Shown here: piece by piece, positions 46,001-56,837 of the stretch
How positions within the stretch are numbered: the first letter of the stretch is position 1
Layout of the letters: each line of letters starts with the position of its first letter
Source of the DNA: Dichotomocladium elegans
Lineage: Eukaryota; Mucoromycota; Mucoromycetes; Mucorales; Lichtheimiaceae
Direction of reading: 5' to 3'
Length of the DNA: 64,000 nucleotides
NCBI GenBank assembly: GCA_025716815.1
Contig: JAIXMN010000014.1
Coordinates: 248,001-312,000, forward strand
Made by a program: the position numbers and the translations under genes
Notes under the pieces: model-generated
Told to the model about the DNA's origin: nothing
Databases searched by the model: none
Seen by the model: only the letters and a program-made list of their open reading frames with translations

Positions 46001-47344
46001 TGATAAACTTGTAGCTAAGCTCCAGGAGCGCTCCCCCCGGGACCCATGTGGAAAAGCGAATGCGCGAGGCAATGAGGAAGGTATCCGAGGAGTTCTGATG
46101 ACGAGTACTCTGTACCACATATGTTGTTCGCTTGAATGAAGCACAGTGCACATGCAAACATAGAGTTGTGTACTATAATTGATCCTGGAATACCCCAATG
46201 CAGACAATTTATCAAACGGGAGCATAGCCATGGTTTGAAGTTTGATCTTTTGAGGCACAACAATAAAAAAACGAAGATAATGCCCGGATATATCGCGAAT
46301 TTGTCATGCACATATCTGCAAGTCAAAAGAGATACTTTCTGCTGTTCAAACACTTGCATTTTTTTGGGGGGGGTGGAGCGAACCAGAGACCTTTTCATTC
46401 AACTAATACTGTGTGTCCTCGCTATCGTATTCCTTGAAAATATCGACATGTATTACCCGATATCAGAATATTTTCTCGGAGTGCTATAGTTCATGCGCAC
46501 GTACATGAGCCGCACACTGCAAACGGGAAATTTGTGCGATATGCTCTAACAATGCTGAACTTAATCTTAATAATAAGCAGGTTTTATGGCACCCCGGCCT
46601 AATGTGTCGAGGCCCGGGTCTGATCAGCAAGACTATAACACAGGTACCGGAACATGGTCAGGGCGTAAATATTTGGAAGTTAATGGTAGTCGGGGCTTTG
46701 GACTTCTAGGAAATTGACAGAGTCAATGTCCTCCACACAATTCATAAATAGACAACGGAGAGACAGACAGACAGAACGAGCGAGAGGGTACGTCCGTCAA
46801 TTGATGCAGCCAGCGCTTCTATCTCATATCCGAAGGCTCTGCCATATGATCACCACGTCGAAAAATTTCCTTTTTCAGGAAAGCGAGCGATAAGGGTCTT
46901 TGATTTTATTTTTCGTAGACTGAAATCCGCTTTGACGTCTTTGAAAGTGAACGACCGTGCTCCCTCAGCTGACCATGGATTCTTTCCTCGGATTGCGCCG
47001 GAGTTAGACATAGCAGAGGTCAACCCGATTCTGGCCGAGCTAGCGTTGTCTTAAGAAGTGAGGACGAGATATAAAGCGCAGATTATTGCGAAAGCAATGA
47101 GGTCTGTATAACGAATGACGGAATACAGCTGTTGTTCACATAGATGCCTCTTCGTATTTTTCTTACGTATGTGTGTGGGGGGGGGGGAAGGGGAGGACGC
47201 GGTAGACAAGACAACGAGGGCCGAGTACGTGGGGAAGAAGGGTTTGGCGGGGTCCGATGGATGATTGCACCACGCGACTTTTTCGCTAGTACAATCAAAA
47301 GGGAGGTACATCGCATTTGGATTGGATTAATGGAAGGCGGGCAA

Positions 47345-47352
47345 TATAAAAA
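47345..47352 (+). promoter_or_regulatory. TATA-like box at the palindrome's right end
   Basis: TATAAAAA lies 12-19 bp before the ATG at 47364. It is the last sequence shared with the left arm (there at 35656-35663, reverse-complemented). If used for the 47364 ORF, the usual spacing would favour the downstream Met at 47427. Confidence 0.35.
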
Positions 47353-47363
47353 GCGCGACCAAA

Positions 47364-47774
47364 ATGATCCAATGGACTATACACAACCTTCACAACCAAA
47401 AATCCATTTCATCTACTTCTGCGCACATGTTCACAATCAAACGCTTTTCAGGTTCAACCTTGGAACCATCCACTGAGCCGATCATCCTCTATCCCGAATA
47501 CGTGTACCAAAGAGACCCAAGATCACATCTCACTGTGCCAATCATCCCAACCCGTTGCACGCCGCCATTAAAGCGTCTTAACAAACCAATGTCAATTCGT
47601 ATTCCATCCTACAACCACGATTTATTTGCGTCACCGGGCGATTCTCATAACGGATTTTCCGCCTGGTCTTATGAAAAGAACCCGGGCCTGATGAACACAA
47701 GCATTTCGCATTCCCAAGGCTCAACAGCACCAGTATCCTCCTCCTCCTCCTCTGCCTCCACTATGTCCCTTTGA
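47364..47774 (+). CDS. Hypothetical protein beside the large palindrome
   Basis: A single-exon ORF of 136 codons starting 12 bp beyond the palindrome. The middle is Pro/Ile-rich and ordered (PIILYPEYVYQRDPRSHLTV, then PIIPTRCTPPLKRLNKPMSI); the end is a Ser-rich tail (SSSSSSASTMSL). Met 47427 (MFTIKRFSG) is an equally good start. No family recognised. The natural continuity of the right arm into this gene suggests that the right arm, not the left, is the original chromosomal copy. Confidence 0.45.
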   Translation: MIQWTIHNLHNQKSISSTSAHMFTIKRFSGSTLEPSTEPIILYPEYVYQRDPRSHLTVPIIPTRCTPPLKRLNKPMSIRIPSYNHDLFASPGDSHNGFSAWSYEKNPGLMNTSISHSQGSTAPVSSSSSSASTMSL

Positions 47775-48048
47775 AAAAAAAAAAAAACCACCCATACCCA
47801 CACGTATACACAGGCGCACGTGAGGCTGTCGTCCATATTCGCATCTTGCATCCATATATTCCCCCCTCTGTTTTTGTATATATACTTTTTGTACGCCCTT
47901 GTTAGCCTTTTCCTCAGAAATATCATGTATCAAACCAGCGAGCAACTTGGCGGTTAATAATTATTCAGCTATAAGAAAGGAAAGAAAAGGGCTTGGTCTA
48001 TTAACGAGTTATGCGGAATACAAGGGAGCAGAATACAACAACTTCGAA

Positions 48049-48360
48049 TTATTCATTCTTGCGTGTAAAATACGGAGAATTGTTCATGAAGACCACGGTA
48101 TTATCCAGCATCCATTCACCGACATTGAGGTATTTGGTCACGTAGTTACGGATATCTTCGTTCTCAATGTTGGATACAGCAGGGCTAGGAAAAGAAGAAG
48201 AAAAAGAGCAGGTCATCCATTGTAAGCGGGATGGAGACATTAAACTTCTGAGTCATCCATTTCTTTATATTTACGAAAGGCCTGTGTTTCTTTTGATGCC
48301 AGCGAGCAGTGCAGATACAAGGACAGCATCCGCTGAGAGGTGAATTAGTCGGCCCCACAT
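48049..48360 (-). CDS. DUF1748 family small mitochondrial-type protein
   Basis: The model is complement(48049..48184, 48275..48360), 73 residues. It starts MWGRLIHLSADAVLVSALLA then GIKRNTGLS, and ends LNVGEWMLDNTVVFMNNSPY then FTRKNE-stop. The pattern (hydrophobic start with ADAVLVS-LAG-KRNTGL, then YLDVGEW and a final aromatic-basic end) and the length are those of the fungal DUF1748 family, small proteins with one membrane segment linked to mitochondria in yeast surveys. Molecular role unknown. The intron is 90 bp with a CT-rich acceptor. Family identification is from memory of the motif order. Confidence 0.75.
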
Positions 48361-48627
48361 GGGAAGTGGCGTGCTTAGAGAACAGCAAAGAAATCCTGGG
48401 CGAAAGCAGCGCCAAGCGGTAACAAGAATGATTTGTCTTCCTAAATCGTGAAATTTTATTTTGGTGGGAGAAGCCGAGATACTCCGCCACCGAACGGTTT
48501 CGGTTCTTGGCATTTGCATACGGGCAGTACACATGTCATGTTCGCTTGTTATGCATTTTTGATATAAAAGCTAGCTGAGATCTTCCCATTTTCCGGATAC
48601 CTTAAGCCCCATTGGTAGATAACTGAA

Positions 48628-49167
48628 ATGTCTGATTATCCAACGTTTTCAAACAACCATCGTGTCATGTCCATCCCCAGTCTCATAGTAACCGAGTCCA
48701 CTCCTCCCGCCACGCCCGAATATCACCACCAGCCATACTCTCCATGCACTACTGTGGCGAGTGGCACATCATTTCAATTACCAAGCATCGTTGTTCAGGA
48801 CGACCCACTCGCTGATACGTTAATTTCCTGGCGCTCTCCAGTAGATCAGACTGCTGACGGCAGCAGCAATAATTACCAACAGCCCTTCATGTTGCAGCAG
48901 CAACACCACCACCAGCAAGAAGAACCCTCTGATCCCATCGTCGAAGAACGACGCCGACGCAATAAAATCGCCTCAGCCAAATACCGCGCGAAGCGCAACC
49001 AAGAGAATGAGCGCTTGCGCAAGTGGATAGACGATCTGCGCCAGCAGAACGCGATCCTTATTAGGGCGTTGAACGACGTATATTCCCAAGAGAAGAGCAC
49101 TGGCAACGTGGAAAAGGATCCGTCACATAGGCCCACTGCAACCAATGGTTATGCGCCACATCTATAG
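48628..49167 (+). CDS. bZIP transcription factor
   Basis: A single-exon ORF of 179 residues. The N-terminal half is a Pro/Ser/Gln/His-rich activation-type region (PPATPEYHHQPYSP; LQQQHHHQQEE). The basic region EERRRRNKIASAKYRAKRNQ has the N-x7-R signature and is followed by a leucine-zipper-like helix (ENERLRKWIDDLRQQNAILI, RALNDVY). The basic region resembles the Cys-3/Met28/Atf4-like group, known in fungi for sulfur or amino-acid control, but targets cannot be inferred. The protein would act in the nucleus as a homo- or heterodimer. Confidence 0.85.
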   Translation: MSDYPTFSNNHRVMSIPSLIVTESTPPATPEYHHQPYSPCTTVASGTSFQLPSIVVQDDPLADTLISWRSPVDQTADGSSNNYQQPFMLQQQHHHQQEEPSDPIVEERRRRNKIASAKYRAKRNQENERLRKWIDDLRQQNAILIRALNDVYSQEKSTGNVEKDPSHRPTATNGYAPHL

Positions 49168-50486
49168 GACAAGTGTTATTTCTCGTATTTTTCCCCAACC
49201 AACCCCTCGGTTTTGACTTGGCTCCACCCCTCCATGTTACAAAAGTGTTTCCATACTTCAGCCCTTCCTTTCCTTTAATGTCACCCCAAACTCGATAGAA
49301 AATGAACATGTAGATAGATGCGCATGACAGCAGCTTCCCCCCCCTTGGTCTTTTGATTTATGTCCCTTCGCCGTATTTCATACATAATGTATATCCGTGT
49401 CCCCACCCCCAAAATAAATTCTATTTGTTCTTTGTCATGCATTTACTAGAAACTTGTGCTATGATTACAACCAAGACTACGCCACAGAACATACAATAGA
49501 TCATTCTACCGCAGCTGAGCACCCATATGATTTTTTTATGGGCTATGAATGACGCTGCAAAGCATTAAGTCTAATGAGCGCATGTACAAGGTCCGTATAC
49601 GTACACAGCATCATGCAGTATCACTCGGGGAATGGATTGAGAATAGGATAATAGGGAACCGTGAAATTTCTTAAAATGTCAAGAATCCGGAAGAACTACT
49701 TCCACTGTGTTTCTCCGTTTGTGCGCAAATTTATCTTTGTGTATTTTTGGCGAAATGGTACACCTATTGACTCGGTATGTGCTTTTTTTGGCAGAAAGAA
49801 GTAAACCATGTCACAAACGAACGGAGGGGAAAAGAGATGCAGGCTTTCACATGAGCTTAGAAAACTGAGCATCCTTATCATACTTCCCAACTAAATGGAC
49901 GGAAGAGAACCCGTGATCTCTAACACCGGGAAACTGTCGCCATCATTCCATCGGCCATGGCCAGATCGGGTTATCATTCCTGAGACAGTCATCAAATCCT
50001 CGAAGCGCATGAAATATCCGAATCCGTACAATGTTGTACAGAGTTGGCTAGGAAGTGGCTATGATAGGTCTCCACGCCCCACCCACCAAATCTGTACTCG
50101 GCGCAGATGAACAAAAGAACAACAGCCAAACATTCCACCACAGCGACTTAACGTGGCAAGGTCGAAACTTTAGCCAAGATTCTCGAGCAAGGTCCTGTAC
50201 GCGTGTCGCTCTGCCCCTTGGCCCGCGCACGTATTCCTCCCTCCTCTCGGCCTTCCCCCGCATTACTCCATCATTTCAAGAGAATATCATCTGCGTCTTC
50301 AAGTATCTCCTCACCGGCCTACCATGAATGACATCAACCATAGTCGTTTCTGCTTTACATGTGCAAGATAACCCTAATAAATTGGTTGGGCGAGTTAGCG
50401 CCGCTGCTCCGATACTGCCTAAAAATGGAAATCTTTTTGAGTTTTTTTTTTTTTTTTTGTCTCCACAAAAAAAAAAAAATAGGGCA
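49168..50486. other. 1.3-kb stretch without recognised gene
   Basis: Contains the 3' region of the bZIP gene and the upstream region of RRP36. ORFs such as 49895-50110 have no family features. Long poly-T and poly-A runs (about 50440-50480) lie immediately before the RRP36 start. Confidence 0.4.
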
Positions 50487-51820
50487 ATGGCACGACGATC
50501 TGAATCGGATCAGGAAGAACAATATAGCGATCAAAGCGAGGAAAGCGTCCAATACAGCGAAGAAGACCAAATGGAATTCTCGAGTGAAAATGAAGACGAA
50601 GCAAATGAATCAAGCGATCCTTCCGGCAGTGTGAGTGGTGAATGTGCCGATCTATGCGCAAGATCAGCTGTATCTTTTTCTATTTCTTACATATATATAT
50701 ATATAATCCAGGAATCTGAAGCTGAAGACGAAGAACCGGAAAAGAAACGATTAGAAAAAATGAAGCGAAGTTAGTTGGTTACCTGTGGAGATAGGAGAAA
50801 GAGCGAGAAATATGATGTTTTCTAACGCAAAAGACATTGCTCCAAATAGGTCTTGCACATGTCTCTTTTGAGCAGCTGGCCGAAGTACAGAGCAAGTTAA
50901 AGAACAACGGCGAAGACTCGTCAAGGAATATCCGGTCAGTATCCAAGGCACAAATTCTGGAAGATCTGAAGGGGGCCGCTGGAAAATTGAAGAAACCCAG
51001 CCGAGGGAAGCGACGCACAAAAGAGGACATGAAACGTGATAGCAAGCACAGGTAAGATTTTCAGTATGGGGAGGGGGTGGAATAAAGCGATTCAGGGTCA
51101 TGTCATTCACAGATGCCATTCAGCCCCATGGAAGTGTCTTCTAAAAAGGCAGTGTCGCGGTTCCGAGAGGTGGTTTCCAAGAGCACACCTGTACGTGGAT
51201 TATCAGCAGTAGGGGTGATCCGAGTGATGCTGCATACTGACAGAAAATGACATTATGCAGGAAGTGCGTGACCCCCGATTCGATAAACTCTCGGGAAAAT
51301 TCAACCAGGATCTGTTTGAAAAGTCCTATGCCTTCTTGAATGATTACAAGAAGACAGAGAAAGAAATGTTACGCGAGCGCTTGAAAAAAGAAAAGAACCC
51401 AGAGAAGCGTGAGCAATTGCAGAATTTACTTAGCAAATTGGTACGTTGTATGCCAAACCAAATATTGCTTGTACTAATTAATTGACAGATTTCCCGAGAG
51501 GCCAACATTGAGCAAGCTAAGCGAAAACAGGAATTGATACGTGAGCGCAAGAAGGCCGAAGCCGAGCTTGTGAGACAGGGCAAGAAGCCCTATTTCTTGA
51601 AACGATGTATGTTTATTAGTGGATGATGGCTTTTGTGTACAAAAGATAATCCTTACTCACATGCGCAATGTTTCCAGCGGACGAACGTAAGCTCGTGCTC
51701 ATGGACAAATACGAGAAGTTGGGCGAGAAGAATATGGACAAGATTCTTGCAAAGCGACGAAAGAAGAATGCTGCCAAAGACCACCGTCGTCTTCCTTTCA
51801 AGAGGCGCTCTGAGGAATGA
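50487..51820 (+). CDS. RRP36: rRNA biogenesis protein Rrp36
   Basis: The model is 50487..50630, 50712..50769, 50850..51051, 51124..51190, 51261..51440, 51489..51606, 51678..51820, 303 residues. The N-terminus is acidic and Ser-rich (SDQEEQYSDQSEESVQYSEE). The conserved core begins with LAHVSFEQLAEVQ, continues with SPMEVSSKKAVSRFREVV and VRDPRFDKLSGKFNQDLFEK, then YAFLNDYKKTEKEML, and ends in the basic helix KKPYFLKRSDERKLVLMDKY. Rrp36 is a nucleolar component of the 90S pre-ribosome needed for early cleavages of pre-rRNA at sites A0-A2. Exon 4 uses the acceptor at 51123, because the nearer AG at 51112 breaks the frame. Confidence 0.92.
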
Positions 51821-51910
51821 AATAAACGTCGTACAACACCGCCACCATCCTATATTTGAATAGCTTAAAGTAGTAATATGGTGATAGCGAGCAATGTTTT
51901 CTATTAGCGC

Positions 51911-51920
51911 ATATATAAAA
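51911..51920 (+). promoter_or_regulatory. TATA box of the chitinase gene
   Basis: ATATATAAAA lies about 95-105 bp before the chitinase ATG at 52015, followed by a CT-rich leader (51955-52005). Typical of a regulated fungal promoter. Confidence 0.5.
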
Positions 51921-52014
51921 AGCATCAACTTGTGGATCCAGTGGTTCAACATACTTTCTCGTTCTCTTCTCCACAAAGTTTTCTTCTTCCTCGCCCTATT
52001 CTTTCCTTTCGGCG

Positions 52015-53711
52015 ATGGTCCCTTCCCGTCTTTTTTCGTTTGCACTCCAAGCAATTGTGCTTGTGATTGTGCTTCTCAGCGGCTCCAGCAGCGCTGCGCC
52101 TCGCACCGACAAGGGCGTCATCGCCTATGTTTCCGATTGGGTAAAAGGGTTAAAAGGGATTGATGGGAGCCTGAAGAGGATATCGCAAGGTCTCATTCTT
52201 ATACGACTTTTACATAGGCACTTCCTTCCAAGATCCCATGGACTAAGCTCGACCATGTCATTTACGCCTTCGGAGAACCGGGTAAGAATGGACAACTTAC
52301 TGGATTTGATTCTGCCCAGCTTAAATCAGGCAAGTGAACCACGGCGTGTGTGTGGGGGGGGGAGGGGGGTGATGGAGAAATTAGCAGGAATAACCTTCGA
52401 TTCACCCTGCAGTTGTCAAGGAAGGACATGCTCACAACAAGAAGGTCAGCTTGTCCATTGGAGGGTAAGCTTCATAAAAGCCACCATCGCCGTCTTTTTT
52501 TTTTTTTTTACTGAATAGCAATATCTTTCTCTGTGTACGTACGTAGATGGACCGGCTCTCGCCATTTCAGTACGCTTGTGCGGACTTCTTCGACCCGCAA
52601 CACCTTTGCAAAAATCATAGTGAACACTGTGAAGAAATATGATCTTGATGGCATCAACCTGGACTGGGGTAAAAAAAAAAAAAAGCTCCTTTCGCTTGGC
52701 CAACCTTTGCCTATGTACTAACCCTCTATTCGATAGAATACCCCAATAGCCCCAACGGCGTTGCTTGCAATTCCATGTGAGTTTTTTTTTTTTTACCAGA
52801 GTGTACCGAGCACACACGATTGACACCTTTTTATAGTAACTCGAAGGACACCGCAAACCTTCTCAAGTTCGCACAAACACTCCGTCGCTCTTTGCCTTCC
52901 TCTGTTCTCCTCACTGCAGCCGTCAGCACCTCACCCTTCAATGGTCCCAACAAGGAGCCTCTAAGCTATCTCGGATCATCCTGGGCCAAGGCCATTGATG
53001 CTTTTTATATCATGGTAAATGAAATCCTCCCATCTTTTGACAATGACAAGTCTAAAAGAGCAGAAATAGGGCTATGATATGAATGGCTCTTGGAACACGC
53101 AAGCCGGCCCTAACGCGCCCTTGTACAGCAACCCTGCGGCCAAAGGCACTGATCCCGTCAGCGCGTCCTCGGCCATCAAGGCGTGGAAAGCGGCCGGCAT
53201 CCCCTCGAAGCAGCTTGTCCTTGGCGTACCGTTCTATGGCCATGTAGGCCGTACCAAGACGCCGATCACCAAAGACACCGGACTCTATGTCAAGCTCGCT
53301 GGCGGACAGATCAAGGGAGACAAGTACGACGAAAAGTCCAAGGACCCTTGCGCGAATGCTGTCGCGTCCTATTCGGGCATGTACCAGTGGCGGTCCATCG
53401 TCGCCAACGGCATCATCAAGAACAAGTCGGGCTGGAAAACCTACCAGGACAAAAAGAGCCAAACACCCTATGCCGCAAAGTCGACCACTTTCTTGAGCTA
53501 TGACGACCCCGCCTCGTTGAAAAAGAAGGTCGCGTACGCGAAACGCCAAGGCTTATCCGGAGTGATGATCTGGTCATTAGAAATGGTACGTAACGCAGAA
53601 AAAAAAAAAAAACCCAGCGCTCGCGCAGACGAGTGAGACTGACCATTTCAATTATCATAGGATGACAGCAAACATTCTCTTCTGAACGCGCTCCAGGGCA
53701 TGCGACATTAG
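52015..53711 (+). CDS. Secreted GH18 chitinase
   Basis: The model is 52015..52140, 52218..52329, 52413..52464, 52547..52668, 52737..52776, 52837..53014, 53070..53585, 53661..53711, 398 residues. A signal peptide (ALQAIVLVIVLLSGSSSAAP) precedes the mature GKVIAYVSDW-like start (here GVIAYVSDW). The TIM barrel shows KVSLSIGGWTGSRHFS (strand 3), the catalytic strand DGINLDWEYP with the proton-donor Glu, FYIMGYDMNGSW (substrate Asp/Tyr), LVLGVPFYGHVG and GVMIWSLEMDDS. It hydrolyses beta-1,4 GlcNAc bonds in chitin, for wall remodelling or nutrition. In DxxDxDxE the middle Asp is Asn (DGINLDWE). Intron 2 has a GC donor (GCAAGT at 52330). No chitin-binding module is seen. Confidence 0.92.
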
Positions 53712-54546
53712 ATAACTCATTCTTAATGTTGTGTGAGAAAAAAAAAGAGCCTGCAATATTAACATTGTACTAGTAAACATACTTTTTTTTTTTGGTATCA
53801 TCATTCAATCATGGCTGAGCTGCCTTCCCTGATTTCTTTCGCGATCTTCAACATCAATGTATCCATGTTTGGACGCGGGCAGATGTTTGTAATCCATTCC
53901 AATGGTATCTTTCCCACACACACACACACACCTACACACGTCCACACAAGAGTAGATTACACCTACAATCTTCTCTCCAGTCCCACCTTCACTGCGCAAT
54001 TGGTTATCCCAAAGGGTCGGGGAGGGGCAGCCGATCTATGCATATGGCCATTGTCGCTAAACGCAATTTTCACATGTGTTACCGGTGGCTAAAAAAGGAT
54101 AGCAAATAAGTTTCGTGCATCATTTCCTCACAAATTGGAATTCAATTGCATGAAATAAACAAAAGACATGATTTCCTATACGGATTTGCAATGATCATCT
54201 TCATAGGTTAAATCCCCGTCCTCAGCCTCTACGTACACTAGATGCTTCACGTACGTAACATTGCTACCAAGAACATTCTTTTCTCCTTATGTATGTAGTT
54301 CCCAGCACCTTGAAGTCCCACCCCCAATAGTAGTCTAAACCAAAGAGTCATTCATACGAAAAGGTGGTGGACTGCCTTCATATCGTGGGAAGAGATAGAT
54401 TCCAGTCAAGAGTCAACGTGGTAAACGTTTAGTCGTACAACTTTGTTTAAGGAAAAGAAAGGAAGGGTCGGTATAGGTGCGCAAATAAAAGGGTAGATGG
54501 GTGAGGGTAAATGCGTGATGAGCGTGCAAGCGCTCGTTAATAAGCT
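53712..54546. other. Convergent intergenic region
   Basis: 3' flanks of the chitinase and CRAL-TRIO genes. A (CA)n run lies near 53915-53940. The ORF 53811-54092 reads through it and has no family features. Confidence 0.4.
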
Positions 54547-56080
54547 TTATACACGATCGGTGATGTCAACCGGCACCCATGAGTCACTTCCAAAATCGAT
54601 GATGAGCCGGCCATCCTTGATGGTGAACAGCCCCTTGAGCTGCCAGGTGCTTACGCCACGCAAGTCGCTGTCTGCATTGATACGGGCGATGCGGTAGCGT
54701 CTGGCTAATGCAAGGCGACCTCCTTCAGAAGCATCATCTGCGGGCTTGTCCGTCTTGACCCACTCTTTGCTCTCCGAGATGTACTCTCTGATCATATGCG
54801 TGTAGTTTTGGACCGCAGCTGTCTGGGGAGGAACCATGGAGCCAGCCTTGGGCGCGTCCACCTTGAGCTTCTCATCCTTGGTCATTTTGCTTTCGTCACC
54901 CGAGATGATGCTCGGAAGACTCGATTCAGGGACATACTGGGAGAGTTCCTCGAGATTCTTTGTAAAGTGAATCTTGGTAGCCACCACAGGGTCCAGGAGC
55001 GGGGTGATCAAGTTCCACACTAACCAAGATAACTCGAGTCAGCACATTCCCCCCTTTTTTACTTTCCAAGGGTGAGTAATGCCATTACCGGTGGAGAAAA
55101 CCCATGGAGCCTTGTGGATGATGCACTGCCCGAGGGTCTCGGGATAATAAGCCTCCAGACAGGAAAGCAAAAATTTAACAAAGTCAAAGTCCTACGAGTT
55201 CATCCGTCATGAGAAATGAAACCTAAAACCATGTGACAGCAACTGCGTTACCATGTTGTTGAGTGCGAAACCGTCGAGGTTGAATACAATGCAGGCGGTT
55301 TCCATAGGCTGTGCAACAACAAGCCGCGAGCTCTCCATGACATAGAGAGTCATGAGCTTCACCACCTCGGGTGCCTGATCTTCCTTGTGATGGAACCGGG
55401 CGTTGATAAAGCTAAATTGACGCGTTCAATCTGCAACTCGCTTTTCTTTCCTTCTCCTTGCTTCCTTACCATACACCGCGATTGTCCTTGTCAGGGCCGC
55501 CCAGGTAAGCCTTGCCACTATTCAAATTCCAGATAAAAGAATCTCCCATACCGGGCTTGATCTTCTCCAGCTCATCGCGCAGGCCCGTCTCGCCGAGCGA
55601 AACGATCGCATCGACGCGCATGGCCAGGCGCCAGCGCAGCGTGTTGGCCAGCATATTGTATGCCGCATCAAGATCCCATTTGCGCGCGCGCAAAAAGCGC
55701 AGGACTACCGCGTCCGGATTGTCGGTGGCAACCATATTCCAAAAGGTGCTGCACAGCTCGGGGCCCGGAATCAGCGGCATCGCAACCTCCAGCGGCTCAG
55801 ACATCCAGCGGGGGTCCGTCGCAGCGTGAGTAAAGAGGTCGCCCTGGGGTTCGGCTTCCTTTTTGCCAAATCCAAAGAAGCCTCCAGACGACTTGGGCTG
55901 CTCTGTCGGTTTGGGAGAAGGCGGTCTGGAGTTGGGATCGCCAGATTGCTCGAACAATTCAAAGAGTCTCGACCACATCTTCTTGAGCATAACCGTCTGG
56001 TCATCTGTCAAGTAGCCAAGATGACCGGCCATCAGGGTAGCCTGGAGCGATTTGGCAGCATCAGCATCAGTAGGAGCCAT
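54547..56080 (-). CDS. Sec14-like CRAL-TRIO lipid-transfer protein
   Basis: The model is complement(54547..55019, 55089..55191, 55252..55411, 55470..56080), 448 residues. An N-terminal helical part (GHLGYLTDDQTVMLKKMWSR) and a Pro/Gly-rich linker precede the CRAL-TRIO-N helix (AVVLRFLRARKWDLDAAYNM, MLANTLRWR). The lipid-binding domain follows, with ACIVFNLDGFALNNMDFDFV and YYPETLGQCIIHKAPWVFST as in Sec14 homologues. The tail (about 110 residues) ends with a beta-rich piece, LKGLFTIKDGRLIIDFGSDS. Proteins of this layout (Sfh5/PDR16/YKL091-like) exchange phosphatidylinositol with another lipid; the ligand here is unknown. Divergence of the gene from its upstream neighbour leaves 0.75 kb without genes. 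Confidence 0.85.
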
Positions 56081-56837
56081 AGCGAAAGATAAAGACGGGG
56101 TTTGAGAAAGAAGAGAAGAACGCGAGCAGAGGAGCGGGCAGCGGAAGGAAAAAGCGGGATTGGGCTTTGACACGGACGAGGTGGAGCCCCAACGATTTTC
56201 AAAAAATAAAAATAAAGGGACCAACGGACTACAAAATACATGACGATCCAAGTAGAAGGGATGGGTTCGCAAAAAAAAAAGCACCATCCTGCAAGTACTG
56301 GTTTCTTCAAGAGGTGTCCAGGTACCAGAATAATCAAACTTCTTATTGCTTAGGCCTCTATCAATCGATCCATACCTCAAGTGTTTTACTCCCATAACGC
56401 TCTCTGTTGAGCCGCTCGCCCATGAACTCTAATCTTTTCTCCGAGCGCAAAAAGCTCCGTTTGGTTTCTAAGCTAAGCAGGAATCTGTTCCTGAAATTGG
56501 GCGGCAGCAGCACACAAATGCATTATTTGCTTTGCATTGGCTGCTGTACCCATTTGGACACGCTGCTAAACAGAGGATGGTCGACAGGCTTCTTCGGAAA
56601 ACATTGTCGCCCGCTGACAGTTGTGGAACATCGAAGCCGGTGCTTTTATTAAAATAGGCATAATACCACTGACCAGCATTGAATAAGCTTCACGTGCACG
56701 CCGATTTGTGTGGGGTTGTCAGCCATGACATATTCCATTCGTAGTCAAGCACCCGCCTTCCTTTACTCTATCATGTGATACAACATGGACCCCCCAACTA
56801 GATCTTCTAATCCATGCGCAGTCGCCTTTTTTATCTT
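56081..56837. other. Intergenic, no recognised gene
   Basis: Upstream region of the CRAL-TRIO gene and 3' region of the acetyl-CoA transporter gene. The ORF 56407-56652 has no family features and lacks support. Confidence 0.4.

Larger units (their letters stand above)
35656..47352. repeat. Large palindrome, 11.7 kb, 82-bp spacer
   Basis: Inverted arms 35656-41464 and 41547-47352 (about 5.8 kb each) surround an 82-bp loop. Position x pairs with 83011-x in the inner 4.4 kb, shifting to 83008-x at the outer end through small indels in C/G runs. The inner part showed no difference wherever I compared it. The outer 1.4 kb has scattered changes (for example at 36251, 36259, 36369 and 37011). The left end cuts the Fanzor-like gene; the right end abuts a gene start at 47364. 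No target-site duplication is visible at the two ends. Confidence 0.96.

Noticed and set aside
35656..47352. Arms as giant terminal inverted repeats of one transposon
   Set aside because: The centre is a piece of an exon continuing another palindrome's gene, and the outer ends lack target duplications or conserved termini.
56407..56652. Possible dispersed 5S rRNA gene (CTAAGCTAAGCAGG motif)
   Set aside because: The motif does not fit the 5S internal control region, and the flanking sequence shows no 5S helix pattern.
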